From Dehalococcoidia bacterium (GTDB lineage Bacteria > Chloroflexota > Dehalococcoidia > SM23-28-2 > HRBIN24): a stretch of 64,000 nucleotides of DNA. Shown here one piece after another: positions 1 to 10,176 of this stretch. Location: NCBI GenBank assembly GCA_032249735.1, contig JAVVHA010000010.1:19545-83544 (forward strand), read 5' to 3'. The position numbers were made by a program, and so were the translations under genes. Numbering within the stretch: the stretch's first letter is position 1; each line of letters opens with the position of its first letter. The notes under the pieces were generated by a model, which had not been told where the DNA came from, searched no databases, and was given only the letters and a program-made list of their open reading frames with translations.

Positions 1-1
1 C

Positions 2-190
2 AACGATGACGCTGTCCGGGCCATAAAGCTTATCACCTCCCAGATAGCGGATGCCGTGCTGGAGGGCCTGGCCGAGAGGGAGGCTGTGGCCAAGGCGGAG
101 GCAGAGGCGGGGGAGGAGGAGCTGGCCGTCCTTAGGGAGACGGGCTACGTCTTCACGCCCGATGAGCCCTCCTCCCAGGAGGAGTCTTAG
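2..190 (+). CDS. rpsB: 30S ribosomal protein S2, C-terminal end only
   Basis: Only the last 62 codons are in the window; the gene runs off the left edge. The reading frame beginning at base 2 carries the conserved S2 C-terminal helix segment (IKLITSQIADAVLEGLAE), followed by the acidic, Glu/Ala-rich tail common in S2 proteins, and stops at TAG 188-190. S2 is a small-subunit protein needed to bind S1 and mRNA. Its position 48 bases before tsf is the classic bacterial rpsB-tsf order, which supports the call although the fragment is short. Confidence 0.9.
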   Translation, partial: NDDAVRAIKLITSQIADAVLEGLAEREAVAKAEAEAGEEELAVLRETGYVFTPDEPSSQEES

Positions 191-238
191 GAGCCCTAAT
201 ACCATCGTCATGACATCCTCAGATGGAGGGGTGCACAG

Positions 239-742
239 GTGACGGTATCAGCGCAGGCGGTGAAGGCCCTCAGGGAGCTGACGGGCGCCGGCGTCATGGA
301 GTGCAAGCGGGCCCTGGAGGAGGCCGGCGGCGACCTGGAGCGGGCCAAGGAGATCCTTAAGGAGCGGGGGCTGGCCCTGGCGGAGAAGAGGGCCGGCCGG
401 GAGACGGCCCAGGGCCTGATACACGCCTATATCCACCACGATGGCCGCGTAGGCGCCCTGGTGGAGGTCAACTGCGAGACGGACTTTGTGGCCCGCACCG
501 ACGAGTTCCGGGCCCTGGTGCAAGCGGTGGCCTTGCAGGTAGCGGCCATGAATCCTCAGTACATCTCCGAGGAGGAGATGCCCCCCGGCCAGGGGGATCC
601 CCGTGAGCTCTGCCTCCTCTCCCAGCCCTACGTGCGGGACGAGTCGCGCACGGTGGGCGACCTGGTAAGGGAGGTCATCGCTAAGACGGGGGAGAACGTA
701 CGTATTCGCCGGTTCGCCCGCTTCGAGCTGGGCCGCTATTAG
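239..742 (+). CDS. tsf: Translation elongation factor Ts (short form)
   Basis: EF-Ts is the nucleotide exchange factor that releases GDP from EF-Tu. The 167-aa product has the N-terminal UBA-like domain (residues about 5-45, with LTGAGVMECKRAL) and the diagnostic TDFVAR core motif at 81-86. It is much shorter than the E. coli protein (about 283 aa): it keeps one core subdomain, as in other short EF-Ts forms. The GTG start at 239 follows a GGAGGGG ribosome binding site at about 224-230. It lies directly downstream of rpsB and upstream of pyrH, the usual order. Confidence 0.96.
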   Translation: MTVSAQAVKALRELTGAGVMECKRALEEAGGDLERAKEILKERGLALAEKRAGRETAQGLIHAYIHHDGRVGALVEVNCETDFVARTDEFRALVQAVALQVAAMNPQYISEEEMPPGQGDPRELCLLSQPYVRDESRTVGDLVREVIAKTGENVRIRRFARFELGRY

Positions 743-1504
<762 letters not shown>

Positions 1505-1511
1505 GCCAGAG

Positions 1512-2078
1512 GTGAGGGAGGAGGTGGATGCCATTCTCAAGGAGGCCAAAGCGCGCATGGCCAAGGCTGTGGAGGTATTGGCCCACGACTTGGCCAGCAT
1601 CCGCACGGGGCGGGCCAGCCCCGCCCTGGTGGAGAACATCAAGGTGGACTATTACGGCACCCCCACCCCTATAAAACAGCTGGCCACCATCACCGCCCCT
1701 GAGGCTCGCCTCATCGTCATCCAGCCTTGGGACCGCTCCCTGATCAAGGCCATAGAGAAGGCCATCCAGCAGTCGGAGTTGGGCGTCACCCCCACCGACG
1801 ACGGCACCGTCATCCGCATCGTCCTCCCGCCCCTGTCGGAGGAGAGGCGGCGGGAGGTGGCCAAGGTGGTGCGGCAGCGGGTGGAACAGGGGCGGGTGGC
1901 CGTGCGTAATGTGCGCCGCGACGCCCACGACCACCTGCGTCAACTGGAGCGGGAGCACAAGATCTCCGAGGACGAGTTCCGGCGGGCGGAGCAGGAGCTA
2001 CAGAAGCTCACCGATTCCTTCATCAAGGAGGTGGACCAGCTGGGGGAGGCCAAGGAAGAGGAGGTGCTGAAGGTCTGA
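1512..2078 (+). CDS. frr: Ribosome recycling factor
   Basis: RRF splits post-termination ribosomes together with EF-G. At 188 aa the length is typical. Visible family features are the [17 protein letters not shown] segment near residues 30-45, [14 protein letters not shown] (domain II entry), the [16 protein letters not shown] segment and the C-terminal helix with the conserved charged RRDA region. The GTG start at 1512 follows the pyrH stop by seven bases. Next in the operon is uppS. Confidence 0.97.
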   Translation: MREEVDAILKEAKARMAKAVEVLAHDLASIRTGRASPALVENIKVDYYGTPTPIKQLATITAPEARLIVIQPWDRSLIKAIEKAIQQSELGVTPTDDGTVIRIVLPPLSEERRREVAKVVRQRVEQGRVAVRNVRRDAHDHLRQLEREHKISEDEFRRAEQELQKLTDSFIKEVDQLGEAKEEEVLKV

Positions 2079-2089
2079 GGCGCTCCCCG

Positions 2090-2890
2090 TTGGTGGCTAC
2101 CGCTCCCTCGCCCCCCAGCCCCGGGCCCGCCCAGGAGCCTCCTCCCCCATTGCCCCTGGCACGGGTGCCCTTGCATGTGGCTATCATCATGGACGGCAAC
2201 GGGCGTTGGGCCCGCGAGAGGGGGCTCCCCCGCCTGGCCGGCCATCGGGCGGGGACGGAGAACCTGAGGCGGGTCATCCGCCGCTTCGGCGACTATGGCG
2301 TCAAGTATCTCACCCTTTACGCCTTCTCCACCGAGAACTGGCTTCGGCCCAGGCGGGAGGTGGAGGGGCTCATGCGGCTTCTGCGTCAGGTCATCCGCCG
2401 TGAGCTGTCCCACTTGCACGAGAACGGCGTCCGCCTCCTCCACATCGGCCGCCTGGAAGGCCTCCCCCCGCGGCTGCAGCGGCAGGTGCGGGAGGCTATG
2501 GAGCTGACTAAGGACAACCAGCGCATGACCCTCGTCATCGCCTTCAACTATGGGGGGAGGGCGGAGTTGGTGGACGCCATAAGGCGCATCGTGGCTGCAG
2601 GGATCCCCCCAGAAAAGGTGGACGAGGCGGTGGTGGCTGCACATTTGTACACTGCCGGCCTTCCCGACCCTGACCTCATCATCCGCACGGGGGGGGAGAT
2701 GCGCCTCTCCAACTTCCTCCTCTGGCAGGGCGCCTATGCCGAGTTCTACTCCACGCCTGTATATTGGCCGGATTTCCAGGAGCGAGACATAGACCAAGCT
2801 CTGTTAGCCTATTCCCGCCGCCAGCGGCGGTTTGGCCGCCTGCCCCAAGATGAGAGCGATTATCCCCGGCCGTGGGACGGCCACCGCTGA
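2090..2890 (+). CDS. uppS: Isoprenyl transferase (undecaprenyl diphosphate synthase family)
   Basis: This cis-prenyltransferase extends farnesyl diphosphate with isopentenyl units to make the lipid carrier for cell-wall and glycan precursors. The 266-aa product has the catalytic MDGNGRWA motif at about 34-41 (Asp35 binds the pyrophosphate via Mg), the GHRAG motif, the [12 protein letters not shown] segment and the C-terminal [19 protein letters not shown] motif. The start is TTG at 2090 or GTG at 2093; the first 25 residues are Pro-rich and not conserved, so a later start cannot be excluded. It overlaps cdsA. Confidence 0.95.
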   Translation: MVATAPSPPSPGPAQEPPPPLPLARVPLHVAIIMDGNGRWARERGLPRLAGHRAGTENLRRVIRRFGDYGVKYLTLYAFSTENWLRPRREVEGLMRLLRQVIRRELSHLHENGVRLLHIGRLEGLPPRLQRQVREAMELTKDNQRMTLVIAFNYGGRAELVDAIRRIVAAGIPPEKVDEAVVAAHLYTAGLPDPDLIIRTGGEMRLSNFLLWQGAYAEFYSTPVYWPDFQERDIDQALLAYSRRQRRFGRLPQDESDYPRPWDGHR

Positions 2891-3710
2891 CGCCCTGCTG
2901 GCCAGGACTCTCTCGGGGCTGGTGGGGGTGCCGGCCATACTGGGCATCGCCTGGCTGGGGGGGGTGGCCTTCGCCCTGGGGACGGGGGCGGTGCTGGTGA
3001 CGGGCGCGGCGGAGCTCCTTGCAGCGGCCATGCCCCCGGCGCGGCGGGGAGAGCTCCTGCCTTGGCGGCAGAGGCCCTTGGCCTATCTAGGGCTGGCGCT
3101 GGTGGCCCTGATGGTGGCCGCCGCCTATCACGGTGGAGAGTGGTGGACGGGTGCTGCTGCCCTGGCGGTGGCCCTGCTCCTCCTGGCCTCCATCTTGCGC
3201 CCCCGCCCATCCCAGGTCTTGGGGGAGTGGGGGCTGACGACGGCCGCTGTCCTCTACGTGGGCTTGCTGGGAAGCCACCTGGTGGGCCTACGCCAGGGGG
3301 CGCAGGGGCTGGACTGGACCATTCTGGCCATCTTCGGCGCCTTCACCACTGATACATCCGCCTATCTGGTAGGGAGGGCGGTGGGGCGAAGGCGCATGGC
3401 TCCCCACTTGAGCCCTGGCAAGACCTGGGAGGGGACGCTGGGGGGGCTCCTCCTGGGGGCGGGGGGAGTGGTCCTCATCAACTGGGCCACCGGCCTGCGG
3501 CTGAGGCCCGGGGAGCTGGCTCCCCTAGCTGCCCTCCTGCCCGTGGCCGCCGTCCTGGGCGATTTGGGGGAATCGTTCATCAAGCGGGGCACAGGGACGA
3601 AGGACGCCTCTGCCCTCATCCCCGGCCATGGCGGCTTTCTGGATAGGCTCGACTCCGTATTGCTCACTGCCCCCCTGGTATACTATTGGCGTCTATGGGT
3701 GGTAGGGTGA
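2850..3710 (+). CDS. cdsA: Phosphatidate cytidylyltransferase
   Basis: CDP-diglyceride synthase makes CDP-diacylglycerol from phosphatidate and CTP at the membrane, the branch point of phospholipid synthesis. The product (286 aa) is very hydrophobic with several membrane segments and contains the CdsA signature near its C-terminus: LSPGKTWEG, then [20 protein letters not shown] chose ATG 2850; an in-frame TTG at 2832 would add six residues. The gene overlaps the uppS end by about 40 bases, implying coupled translation. Confidence 0.93.
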   Translation: MRAIIPGRGTATADALLARTLSGLVGVPAILGIAWLGGVAFALGTGAVLVTGAAELLAAAMPPARRGELLPWRQRPLAYLGLALVALMVAAAYHGGEWWTGAAALAVALLLLASILRPRPSQVLGEWGLTTAAVLYVGLLGSHLVGLRQGAQGLDWTILAIFGAFTTDTSAYLVGRAVGRRRMAPHLSPGKTWEGTLGGLLLGAGGVVLINWATGLRLRPGELAPLAALLPVAAVLGDLGESFIKRGTGTKDASALIPGHGGFLDRLDSVLLTAPLVYYWRLWVVG

Positions 3711-4852
3711 GGGCGCTGGCCATCATCGGCTCCACCGGCTCCATCGGCCGGCAGGCCCTGGAGGTGGTAAGGGCTCTGCCTGAGCGGCTGCAGGTAATGG
3801 GGCTGGCGGCGGGCAACAACATAGACCTCCTGAAGGAGCAGGCCCGCCTCTTCCGCCCCCGCTATGTTTACGCCGCCTCTGGGCGTCATGTCCTGCCCCA
3901 CCTGCAGGAGGCGGTACCCGGCTGCCAGTGGGCAACGCCTGAGGAGATGGCCACCGCCCCGGACGTGGACATCGTCTTGGTGGCCACTGTGGGGGGCGCT
4001 GGCCTCATGCCCACCCTGGTGGCCCTTAAGGCGGGCAAGGTGGTGGCCTTGGCCAACAAAGAGGTGCTGGTGATGGCTGGCCACCTGGTGATGGAGGCGG
4101 CCCGCCTGGGCGGGGGCGAGCTGCGGCCGGTGGACTCGGAGCACTCGGCCATCTGGCAGTGCTTGTGGGGGGAGGAAGCCAGCAGGGTGACCCGCCTCGT
4201 CCTCACCGCCTCAGGGGGCCCCTTCCGCGATATCCCTCTGGAGGAGCTGGAGCGGGTGACGGCTCAGCAGGCCCTGTGCCACCCCACCTGGCGCATGGGG
4301 CCCAAGGTGACGGTGGACTCGGCCACCCTCCTCAATAAGGGGTTGGAGTGCTTAGAGGCCCGCTGGCTCTTCGACATCCCCCTGGAACGCATAGAGGTGG
4401 TGATACATCGGGAGAGCATCGTCCACTCTTTGGTAGAGTTCTGCGATGGTTCGGTGAAGGCCCAGCTCAGCCCTCCGGACATGCGCCTGCCCATCCAGCT
4501 GGCCCTCACCTACCCGGAGCGGGTGGCGGGAGTAGAGGTGCCCCGGCTGGACTTGGCCCTCCTGGGGGCCCTCCACTTCGGCCCTGTGGATTTGGGCCGC
4601 TATCCCTGCCTAGGTCTGGCCCTGGAGGTGGGGCGACGCGGCGGCACCTACCCTGCTGTCCTCTCTGGGGCCGATGAGGTGGCGGTGCAGGCCTTCCTGG
4701 CCGGCCATATACGCTTTTTGGATATCTATCGTCTGCTCCTGGACGTGCTGGAGGCTCATGTCCCAGTGGGTCGGCCAGACCTGGCCCAGGTGGTAGCCGC
4801 CTACGAGTGGGCCAAAGCACGGGCCGAGGAGTGGGTGAGGGCGCGGATGTGA
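3695..4852 (+). CDS. dxr: 1-deoxy-D-xylulose 5-phosphate reductoisomerase
   Basis: DXR converts DXP to 2-C-methyl-D-erythritol 4-phosphate with NADPH, the second step of the MEP isoprenoid pathway; ispG further along is a later step. Visible motifs: the Rossmann loop GSTGSIG near residue 12, ANKEVLVMAG, the metal and substrate motif VDSEHSAIWQCL, and GPKVTVDSATLLNKGLE. Length is normal (385 aa). ATG 3695 is chosen; GTG 3707, overlapping the cdsA stop as GTGA, is an equally reasonable start. Confidence 0.96.
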   Translation: MGGRVRALAIIGSTGSIGRQALEVVRALPERLQVMGLAAGNNIDLLKEQARLFRPRYVYAASGRHVLPHLQEAVPGCQWATPEEMATAPDVDIVLVATVGGAGLMPTLVALKAGKVVALANKEVLVMAGHLVMEAARLGGGELRPVDSEHSAIWQCLWGEEASRVTRLVLTASGGPFRDIPLEELERVTAQQALCHPTWRMGPKVTVDSATLLNKGLECLEARWLFDIPLERIEVVIHRESIVHSLVEFCDGSVKAQLSPPDMRLPIQLALTYPERVAGVEVPRLDLALLGALHFGPVDLGRYPCLGLALEVGRRGGTYPAVLSGADEVAVQAFLAGHIRFLDIYRLLLDVLEAHVPVGRPDLAQVVAAYEWAKARAEEWVRARM

Positions 4853-5934
4853 ACCCCCAGGCTATCCTGGCCTTTGTAGGCATTCTGGCCTTCCTCATCG
4901 TGGCCCATGAGGCGGGTCACTTCCTCACGGCCAAGCTGGCGGGAGTTAAGGTGCTGGAGGCGGGGCTGGGCTACCCTCCCCGCCTGTGGGCCTTCCGTTT
5001 CCGCGACACCATCTATTCCCTCAACCTCCTCCCCTTGGGGGGGTTCGTCCGCCTCCTGGGGGAGGAGGACCCCAGCCACCCGCAGAGCCTGGCCGCCCAG
5101 CCGGCATGGGTCAGGTTGGTGGTTTTGGCTTCCGGATCCTTCATGAATCTGGCTCTTCCCGTCTTTCTGTTTGCCGTGGCCTTCATGATACCGCGGGAGG
5201 TGCCGGTGGGGTTGGTGACCATCGCCTCGGTGCTGCCGGACTCCCCAGCGGCGGAGGCAGGGCTGAGGCCGGGGGACGTCATCCTAGCCATCAACGGGCA
5301 GAAGGTCTCCAACGTCCAAGAGGTGGGCCGCCTGGTGCGCCTCAATATGGGGGAGGTGCTGCAGTTCACCATCAAGCGGCCCACGGGCTCCTTCGGCTTC
5401 TTAGGGAGTGGTGGGGGGGAGGTGCTGACCCTGCCGGTGAAGGCCCGCTTTCGCTCCAGCGCTCCCACAGGCATCCGCATATACATGACGGGCACCTATA
5501 CCGTGCGGGAGCGCTCACCCCCTTGGCAGGCCGTGGCTCAGGGCTGGACGGCCACCATCGATGCCCTCATCTTGGCTCGCAACGAGGTCATCTCCTGGTT
5601 CACGGGGGGAGGGAGGCCCCAGGTGACGGGGCCTGTGGGCATCGCCCAGGCCACGGAGGAGGTGGTGGAGACATGGGGCTGGCGGGCCCTCCTGGACTTC
5701 TCAGCTCTCCTCTCCATCAACTTGGCCATCATAAACCTCCTCCCCCTACCCATGCTGGACGGGGGGCGCATCCTCTTCGTCCTGCTGGAGGTGGTGCGCA
5801 GGGGTAAGCGCATCGCCCCCGAGAAGGAGGCCCTAGTGCACCTCATCGGCCTGGCGGCTATCATAAGCTTGGCGGTGATCGTCACTTACTTCGATGTGCT
5901 GCGCATCATAAGAGGGGAGGGCATGGCGCCGTGA
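4849..5934 (+). CDS. rseP: RIP metalloprotease RseP (site-2 protease, M50)
   Basis: An intramembrane zinc protease of the S2P family, which cleaves membrane-bound regulators such as anti-sigma factors and signal peptide remnants. From GTG 4849 (GTGA overlap with the dxr stop) the protein has 361 aa. HEAGH, the zinc and catalytic site, lies at residues 20-24 in the first membrane helix. A PDZ domain follows (about 115-190, with SPAAEAGLRPGDVILAING), then the NLLPLPMLDGGRI zinc-binding motif in the C-terminal membrane part. The dxr-rseP-ispG order is widespread. Confidence 0.95.
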   Translation: MNPQAILAFVGILAFLIVAHEAGHFLTAKLAGVKVLEAGLGYPPRLWAFRFRDTIYSLNLLPLGGFVRLLGEEDPSHPQSLAAQPAWVRLVVLASGSFMNLALPVFLFAVAFMIPREVPVGLVTIASVLPDSPAAEAGLRPGDVILAINGQKVSNVQEVGRLVRLNMGEVLQFTIKRPTGSFGFLGSGGGEVLTLPVKARFRSSAPTGIRIYMTGTYTVRERSPPWQAVAQGWTATIDALILARNEVISWFTGGGRPQVTGPVGIAQATEEVVETWGWRALLDFSALLSINLAIINLLPLPMLDGGRILFVLLEVVRRGKRIAPEKEALVHLIGLAAIISLAVIVTYFDVLRIIRGEGMAP

Positions 5935-7124
5935 GGGAGCTAGAGAGCATGTTCACCTTGGCCCCCCGCCGCAAGACCAGGCCCATCTGGGTGGGGACGG
6001 TGCAGATCGGAGGCGACGCTCCCATCGCCGTCCAGTCCATGACCAATACCGACACGGCCGACGTGGCGGCCACCCTGCGTCAGATCCGGGAGCTGGCGGA
6101 GCTGGGCTGTGACATAGTGCGGGTGGCGGTGCCCGATAGGGAGGCGGCGGAGGCCCTGCCGGAGCTGGTGAAGAAGAGCCCCGTCCCCCTCATCGCCGAC
6201 ATCCATTTCGACCACCGCCTGGCCCTCATGGCCCTGCGGGCGGGCATTCACGGCCTGCGCCTCAACCCAGGCACCATCCGTGACCAGGAGAAGGTGAAGG
6301 AGGTGGTGAGGGAGGCCAAGGCCCGCCAGGTGCCCATCCGGGTTGGGGTCAACGAGGGCAGCCTCCCCCCCCTTCCCCCCCTCAAGGAAGGGGAGGAGCC
6401 ACCTCCCAAATGGCGGCGTATGGTGGATGCTGCCCTCTGGGAGATCCAGATCCTGGAGGACCTGGGGTTCTCCGACATCAAGATCTCCCTCAAGGCCTTC
6501 GATGTGCCCACTATGGTCACCGCCTACCGCGAGATGGCCAAGTTGGTGGAATACCCCTTCCACCTGGGGGTGACGGAGGCTGGTCCTCCCAGGTCGGGGG
6601 CGGTGCGCTCGGCGGTGGGCATCGGCATCCTCCTGGCTGAGGGGATCGGGGACACCATCCGCGTCTCCTTGGCTGCCGACCCGCGGGAGGAGGTGCCGGT
6701 GGCCTGGGAGATCCTCAAGGCCCTCAACCTCCGTCAGCGGGGGCCCACCATCGTGGCCTGCCCCACCTGCGGCCGCATCGAGATCGACATGCTCCCCCTG
6801 GTGGAGAAGGTGGAGGCCTATTTCCAGAGGCTGGGTTATCCTATCACCGTGGCCGTCATGGGGTGCGTGGTCAACGGCCCCGGTGAGGCCCGGGAGGCAG
6901 ACATCGGCATCGCCGGCGGCAAGGGGAAGGGGGCCATCTTCCGCAAGGGCCAGGTGGTACGAGTGGTGCCCGAGGATCAGTTCCTCACGGCCCTCATCGA
7001 GGAGGGGCATAAGGTGATACAGGAGAGGTTTGGGCAGGCCCCTCCCCCTCCCCAGACCCCCTCCGAGGAGGTCATCCCCCTGACGGTGGCCCAGGATCCC
7101 CCGGGGCGGGTGGGGCGCCGCTAG
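5931..7124 (+). CDS. ispG: 4-hydroxy-3-methylbut-2-enyl diphosphate synthase (GcpE)
   Basis: IspG reduces ME-cPP to HMBPP with a [4Fe-4S] cluster, the penultimate MEP pathway step. The 397-aa protein has a TIM-barrel N-terminal part (VQSMTNTDTADV, PLIADIHFDHRLA) and the C-terminal iron-sulfur domain with CPTCGR and GCVVNGPGEA, which supply the cluster ligands. Its last 35 residues are Pro-rich and poorly conserved. The GTG start at 5931 overlaps the rseP stop as GTGA. Confidence 0.97.
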   Translation: MRELESMFTLAPRRKTRPIWVGTVQIGGDAPIAVQSMTNTDTADVAATLRQIRELAELGCDIVRVAVPDREAAEALPELVKKSPVPLIADIHFDHRLALMALRAGIHGLRLNPGTIRDQEKVKEVVREAKARQVPIRVGVNEGSLPPLPPLKEGEEPPPKWRRMVDAALWEIQILEDLGFSDIKISLKAFDVPTMVTAYREMAKLVEYPFHLGVTEAGPPRSGAVRSAVGIGILLAEGIGDTIRVSLAADPREEVPVAWEILKALNLRQRGPTIVACPTCGRIEIDMLPLVEKVEAYFQRLGYPITVAVMGCVVNGPGEAREADIGIAGGKGKGAIFRKGQVVRVVPEDQFLTALIEEGHKVIQERFGQAPPPPQTPSEEVIPLTVAQDPPGRVGRR

Positions 7125-7128
7125 GGAT

Positions 7129-7425
7129 ATGACCCTAGAGGTGCGTCTGGCCTTCCTTCTCTTCTTCTTCCTGCTCTGGGGCATGGGCGGGCTTTTGCCG
7201 TGGACGGTGGCGGCCGTGTGGCGTCGCGGGCGGGGGGTGGTGCTGGCCCTCCCCCTGGCACCCACAGGAGGCATGGGGGTGGGCGTCCTCACCCCCCTCC
7301 TGGGGGCCGATGATGGGCGGGGTTTCCTCGTAAGCCTGGCGGCCTCGGTGATGGGTGGGGCCCTGGCCACCGCCGCCGGCATATGGTTAGAGGCCCACCT
7401 GGCGCCGCCGCCCAGGGGGCGGTGA
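7129..7425 (+). CDS. Small membrane protein, unknown function
   Basis: A 98-aa hydrophobic protein with two predicted membrane segments (about 8-29 with LAFLLFFFLLWGMGG, and about 65-88) joined by a short Arg-rich then Gly/Pro-rich loop. I do not recognise a family. It starts with ATG four bases after ispG and its stop overlaps the next gene as GTGA, so it is embedded in the operon and very likely expressed. No function is proposed. Confidence 0.65.
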   Translation: MTLEVRLAFLLFFFLLWGMGGLLPWTVAAVWRRGRGVVLALPLAPTGGMGVGVLTPLLGADDGRGFLVSLAASVMGGALATAAGIWLEAHLAPPPRGR

Positions 7426-8348
7426 GGCTAAAATATGTCGTGATGGCGCCCTACGCCTTGTCCACTATGTGGTGGCAGGGGCGGTTCCCCAACCTGGGGG
7501 AGTTCGCTCGTGCTGCCCGGCGCCTGGGGTTCCCCAACGTGGAGATAAGCTACGTGGTGGGGCCAGAGGGGGTGGAGGAGCTGCTGGCTTCCCATGAGGT
7601 GGGCATCACGTCGGTCCATAACCCTGTCCCCCGCGTCTTCATCGATGGACGGAGCAGCGAACAGTTCAACCTGGCCGCCACCGACGAGGACGAGAGGCGT
7701 CTGGCGGTGGAGCTGGGACGCCGCACCCTGGAGGTGGCCGCCCGAGCGGGAGCCAGGGCGGTGGTGGTGCACATGGGCCATCTGCCCCAGGGCTTGGCGC
7801 CGGAGCGCGAGCTCCGCCGTCTCTATGACCAAGGCCTAAGGGAGGGGGAGGAGGTGGAGGCCTTGCGCAGCATGTGCCGCCGCCTTCGGGCGGAGGCAGT
7901 GCCGCCCTACCTAGAGCAGGCCCGGCGCTCTCTGGAGGAGCTGGCCGAGAAGGCCACCTCCCTGGGGGTGGCCATCGCCCTAGAGAACCGGTTCCACTAT
8001 CACGAAATCCCCACCGTCGAAGAGGCGCAGCAGCTCCTGTCTCCCTATCCCCCTCACCTAGTAGGATACTGGCACGACGTGGGCCACGCTGAGGTCCTAG
8101 ACCGCCTGGGCCTGGTGCCCAAGGAGAGGTGGCTGAAGGAGCTGGGGGACCGCTGCCTGGGCTCTCACCTACACGATGTGGTAGGCCTTACCGACCACCG
8201 TGCTCCCGGCCAAGGGACCGCCGATTGGGACTACATCTCCCGCTATCTCCCTGCCCATGCCCTGCGGGTGCTAGAGATCAACCAAGAGGTGCCGGAGGAG
8301 CAAGTGGTTGGAGCCCTCGACTTTTTGCGCCAGCGTGGCCTGCTGTGA
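7422..8348 (+). CDS. Sugar phosphate isomerase/epimerase-like TIM barrel (AP endonuclease 2 superfamily)
   Basis: The 308-aa product looks like a xylose isomerase-like TIM barrel of the AP_endonuc_2 superfamily. Metal-ligand-type His/Glu/Asp positions are visible on successive strands: HMGHL, ENRFHYHEIP, YWHDVGH, and SHLHDVVGLTDHRAPGQG. The last is typical of this superfamily, in which the substrate is a keto sugar, an inositol derivative or abasic DNA; the actual substrate cannot be read from sequence. The start is GTG 7422 in a GTGA overlap; the more upstream frame to 7383 is less likely. Confidence 0.8.
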   Translation: MRLKYVVMAPYALSTMWWQGRFPNLGEFARAARRLGFPNVEISYVVGPEGVEELLASHEVGITSVHNPVPRVFIDGRSSEQFNLAATDEDERRLAVELGRRTLEVAARAGARAVVVHMGHLPQGLAPERELRRLYDQGLREGEEVEALRSMCRRLRAEAVPPYLEQARRSLEELAEKATSLGVAIALENRFHYHEIPTVEEAQQLLSPYPPHLVGYWHDVGHAEVLDRLGLVPKERWLKELGDRCLGSHLHDVVGLTDHRAPGQGTADWDYISRYLPAHALRVLEINQEVPEEQVVGALDFLRQRGLL

Positions 8349-8420
8349 CGCCGCCCACGCCGCTGAGTCCTCCACCCTGCGCTGCTCTGGAGGCTCCTCC
8401 TCCGGCTTGGGCGGGCTCCG

Positions 8421-8429
8421 TGCTATGAT
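8421..8429 (+). promoter_or_regulatory. Extended -10 promoter candidate for proS
   Basis: TGCTATGAT is an extended -10 (TG-N-TATGAT) 40 bases upstream of the proS start, in the only noticeable intergenic gap of this area (8349-8468). No good -35 is visible at 16-18 bases, as is common for extended -10 promoters. Confidence 0.4.
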
Positions 8430-8468
8430 GGGCATCGGGACGCCAAGGTTCAGGTTGGGGCTTTGGCC

Positions 8469-10160
8469 ATGCGCCTCTCGCAGCTCTTCGGCCGCACCAT
8501 GCGCCAGCCTCCGGCGGAGGCGGAGACGGCCTCTCACCGCCTGTTGGTGCAGGCGGGGCTGGTGGCCCAGCTGGCTGCCGGCATCTATTCCTACTTGCCC
8601 CTGGCCTGGAAGGTGCTGCGCAAGATAGAGGACATCGTGCGGGAGGAGATGGACGCTGCCGGCGGCCAGGAGCTGCACCTCCCTGCCCTCCACCCCCTGG
8701 AGATCTGGCAGGCCTCGGGCCGCCATCAGACCATGCGGGATGTCCTCTTCCACGTGCAGGACAAACGGGGGAGGGAGTTCGTCCTGGGCCCTACCCACGA
8801 GGAGGTCATCACCGACCTCTTCAAGCGCTACGTCCGCTCCTACCGGGACCTCCCCCTTCTGGTCTACCAGATCCAGACCAAGTTCCGGGACGAGCCCCGC
8901 CCCCGCGCCGGCCTCATACGGCTGCGGGAGTTCATTATGAAGGACCTCTACAGCTTCGATGCCGACTGGGAGGGGCTGGACGTCTCTTACCAGAAGATGC
9001 TGGAGGCCTATGCCCGGGTCTTCCAACGGTGCGGGGTGCCAGCGGTGCCCGTCCTGGCCGATGCTGGTGCCATGGGTGGCAGGGACACCCATGAGTTCAT
9101 GTACTTGACGGATGTGGGCGAGGACTCCTGTCTCTTCTGCCCCGCCTGCGGCTATGCGGCCAACGCTGAGGTGGCCACCTTCCGCAAACTCCCTGTCCAC
9201 GCCGATGAGCCCCCCAGGCCCCTGGAGGAGGTCCACACCCCAGGGGTCACCACCATCGCCCAGCTGGCCCGCTTCCTGGGAGTGCCCGAGTCCCGGACCT
9301 GCAAGGCCGTCTTCTACATGGCCGATGGCCGCCCTGTCCTGGCCGCCGTCCGGGGGGATATGGACGTCAACCAGACCAAGCTAAAGCGGGCCATTGGTGC
9401 TGTGGAACTCCACTACATGGCGGAGGACGAGGTGGCCCGGGCTGGCCTGGTGGCCGGCTCTGCCTCCGCTGTGGGCCTTGAGGGGGCCATAGTGGTGGCC
9501 GACGACCTCCTCCTGCAAGAACGGAACCTGGTGGCAGGTGCCAACCGCCCCGATTATCACCTCCTGAACGTCAACTATGGGCGGGACTGGCAGGCGGACG
9601 TAGTGGCCGATATCGCCCTGGCCGGCCATGGCCATCCCTGCCCCCAGTGCGGTGAGCCCCTGGAGCTGCGGCGAGGGGTGGAGCTGGGGCAGGTCTTCAA
9701 GTTGGGGACCCATTACTCGGAGAAGATGGGGGCTACCTTCCTGGATAGGGATGGGCAGCGCCGGCCGGCCATCATGGGCTGTTATGGCATCGGCATCGAC
9801 CGGCTGCTGGCGGTGGTAGTGGAGGCCAACCACGATAAGGACGGCATCATCTGGCCCCGCGAGCTGGCCCCCTATCGGGGGCATCTGGTGGCCATCGCCG
9901 TGGACCGCCCAGAGGTGAGGGAGGTGGCCGAGGAGATCTACCGCCGACTCAAGGCCGCTGGACTGGAGCCCCTCTACGACGACCGTGAGGAGACACCAGG
10001 GGTCAAGCTCAAGGACGCCGACCTCCTGGGCATGCCCCTACGCGTCACCGTCAGCCCCCGCACCTTAGAGAGGGGAGCGGCGGAGCTGAAACTGCGGAGC
10101 TCACCTGAGACCCGCCTCGTGCCTTTGGAGGAAGTGGTGCAGGCGGTGGCTCAGGCCTAG
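8469..10160 (+). CDS. proS: Prolyl-tRNA synthetase (bacterial type with editing domain)
   Basis: Class II aminoacyl-tRNA synthetase that charges tRNA-Pro. The 563-aa protein has the motif 2 region GPTHEEVITDL with RDEPRPRAGLIRLREF, an inserted YbaK-like editing domain (about residues 235-385, containing KAVFYMADGRPVLA and VNQTKLKRAIGA), motif 3 CYGIGIDRLLA and a C-terminal anticodon-binding domain. The insertion marks the bacterial ProS1 form. ATG 8469 is chosen over an in-frame TTG six bases upstream. Confidence 0.97.
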   Translation: MRLSQLFGRTMRQPPAEAETASHRLLVQAGLVAQLAAGIYSYLPLAWKVLRKIEDIVREEMDAAGGQELHLPALHPLEIWQASGRHQTMRDVLFHVQDKRGREFVLGPTHEEVITDLFKRYVRSYRDLPLLVYQIQTKFRDEPRPRAGLIRLREFIMKDLYSFDADWEGLDVSYQKMLEAYARVFQRCGVPAVPVLADAGAMGGRDTHEFMYLTDVGEDSCLFCPACGYAANAEVATFRKLPVHADEPPRPLEEVHTPGVTTIAQLARFLGVPESRTCKAVFYMADGRPVLAAVRGDMDVNQTKLKRAIGAVELHYMAEDEVARAGLVAGSASAVGLEGAIVVADDLLLQERNLVAGANRPDYHLLNVNYGRDWQADVVADIALAGHGHPCPQCGEPLELRRGVELGQVFKLGTHYSEKMGATFLDRDGQRRPAIMGCYGIGIDRLLAVVVEANHDKDGIIWPRELAPYRGHLVAIAVDRPEVREVAEEIYRRLKAAGLEPLYDDREETPGVKLKDADLLGMPLRVTVSPRTLERGAAELKLRSSPETRLVPLEEVVQAVAQA

Positions 10161-10176
10161 GGGGCTGCGACGACAG

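Noticed and set aside
5940..7382. 480-aa minus-strand open frame opposite ispG
   Set aside because: Antisense to a highly conserved enzyme, low-complexity composition, no ribosome binding site.
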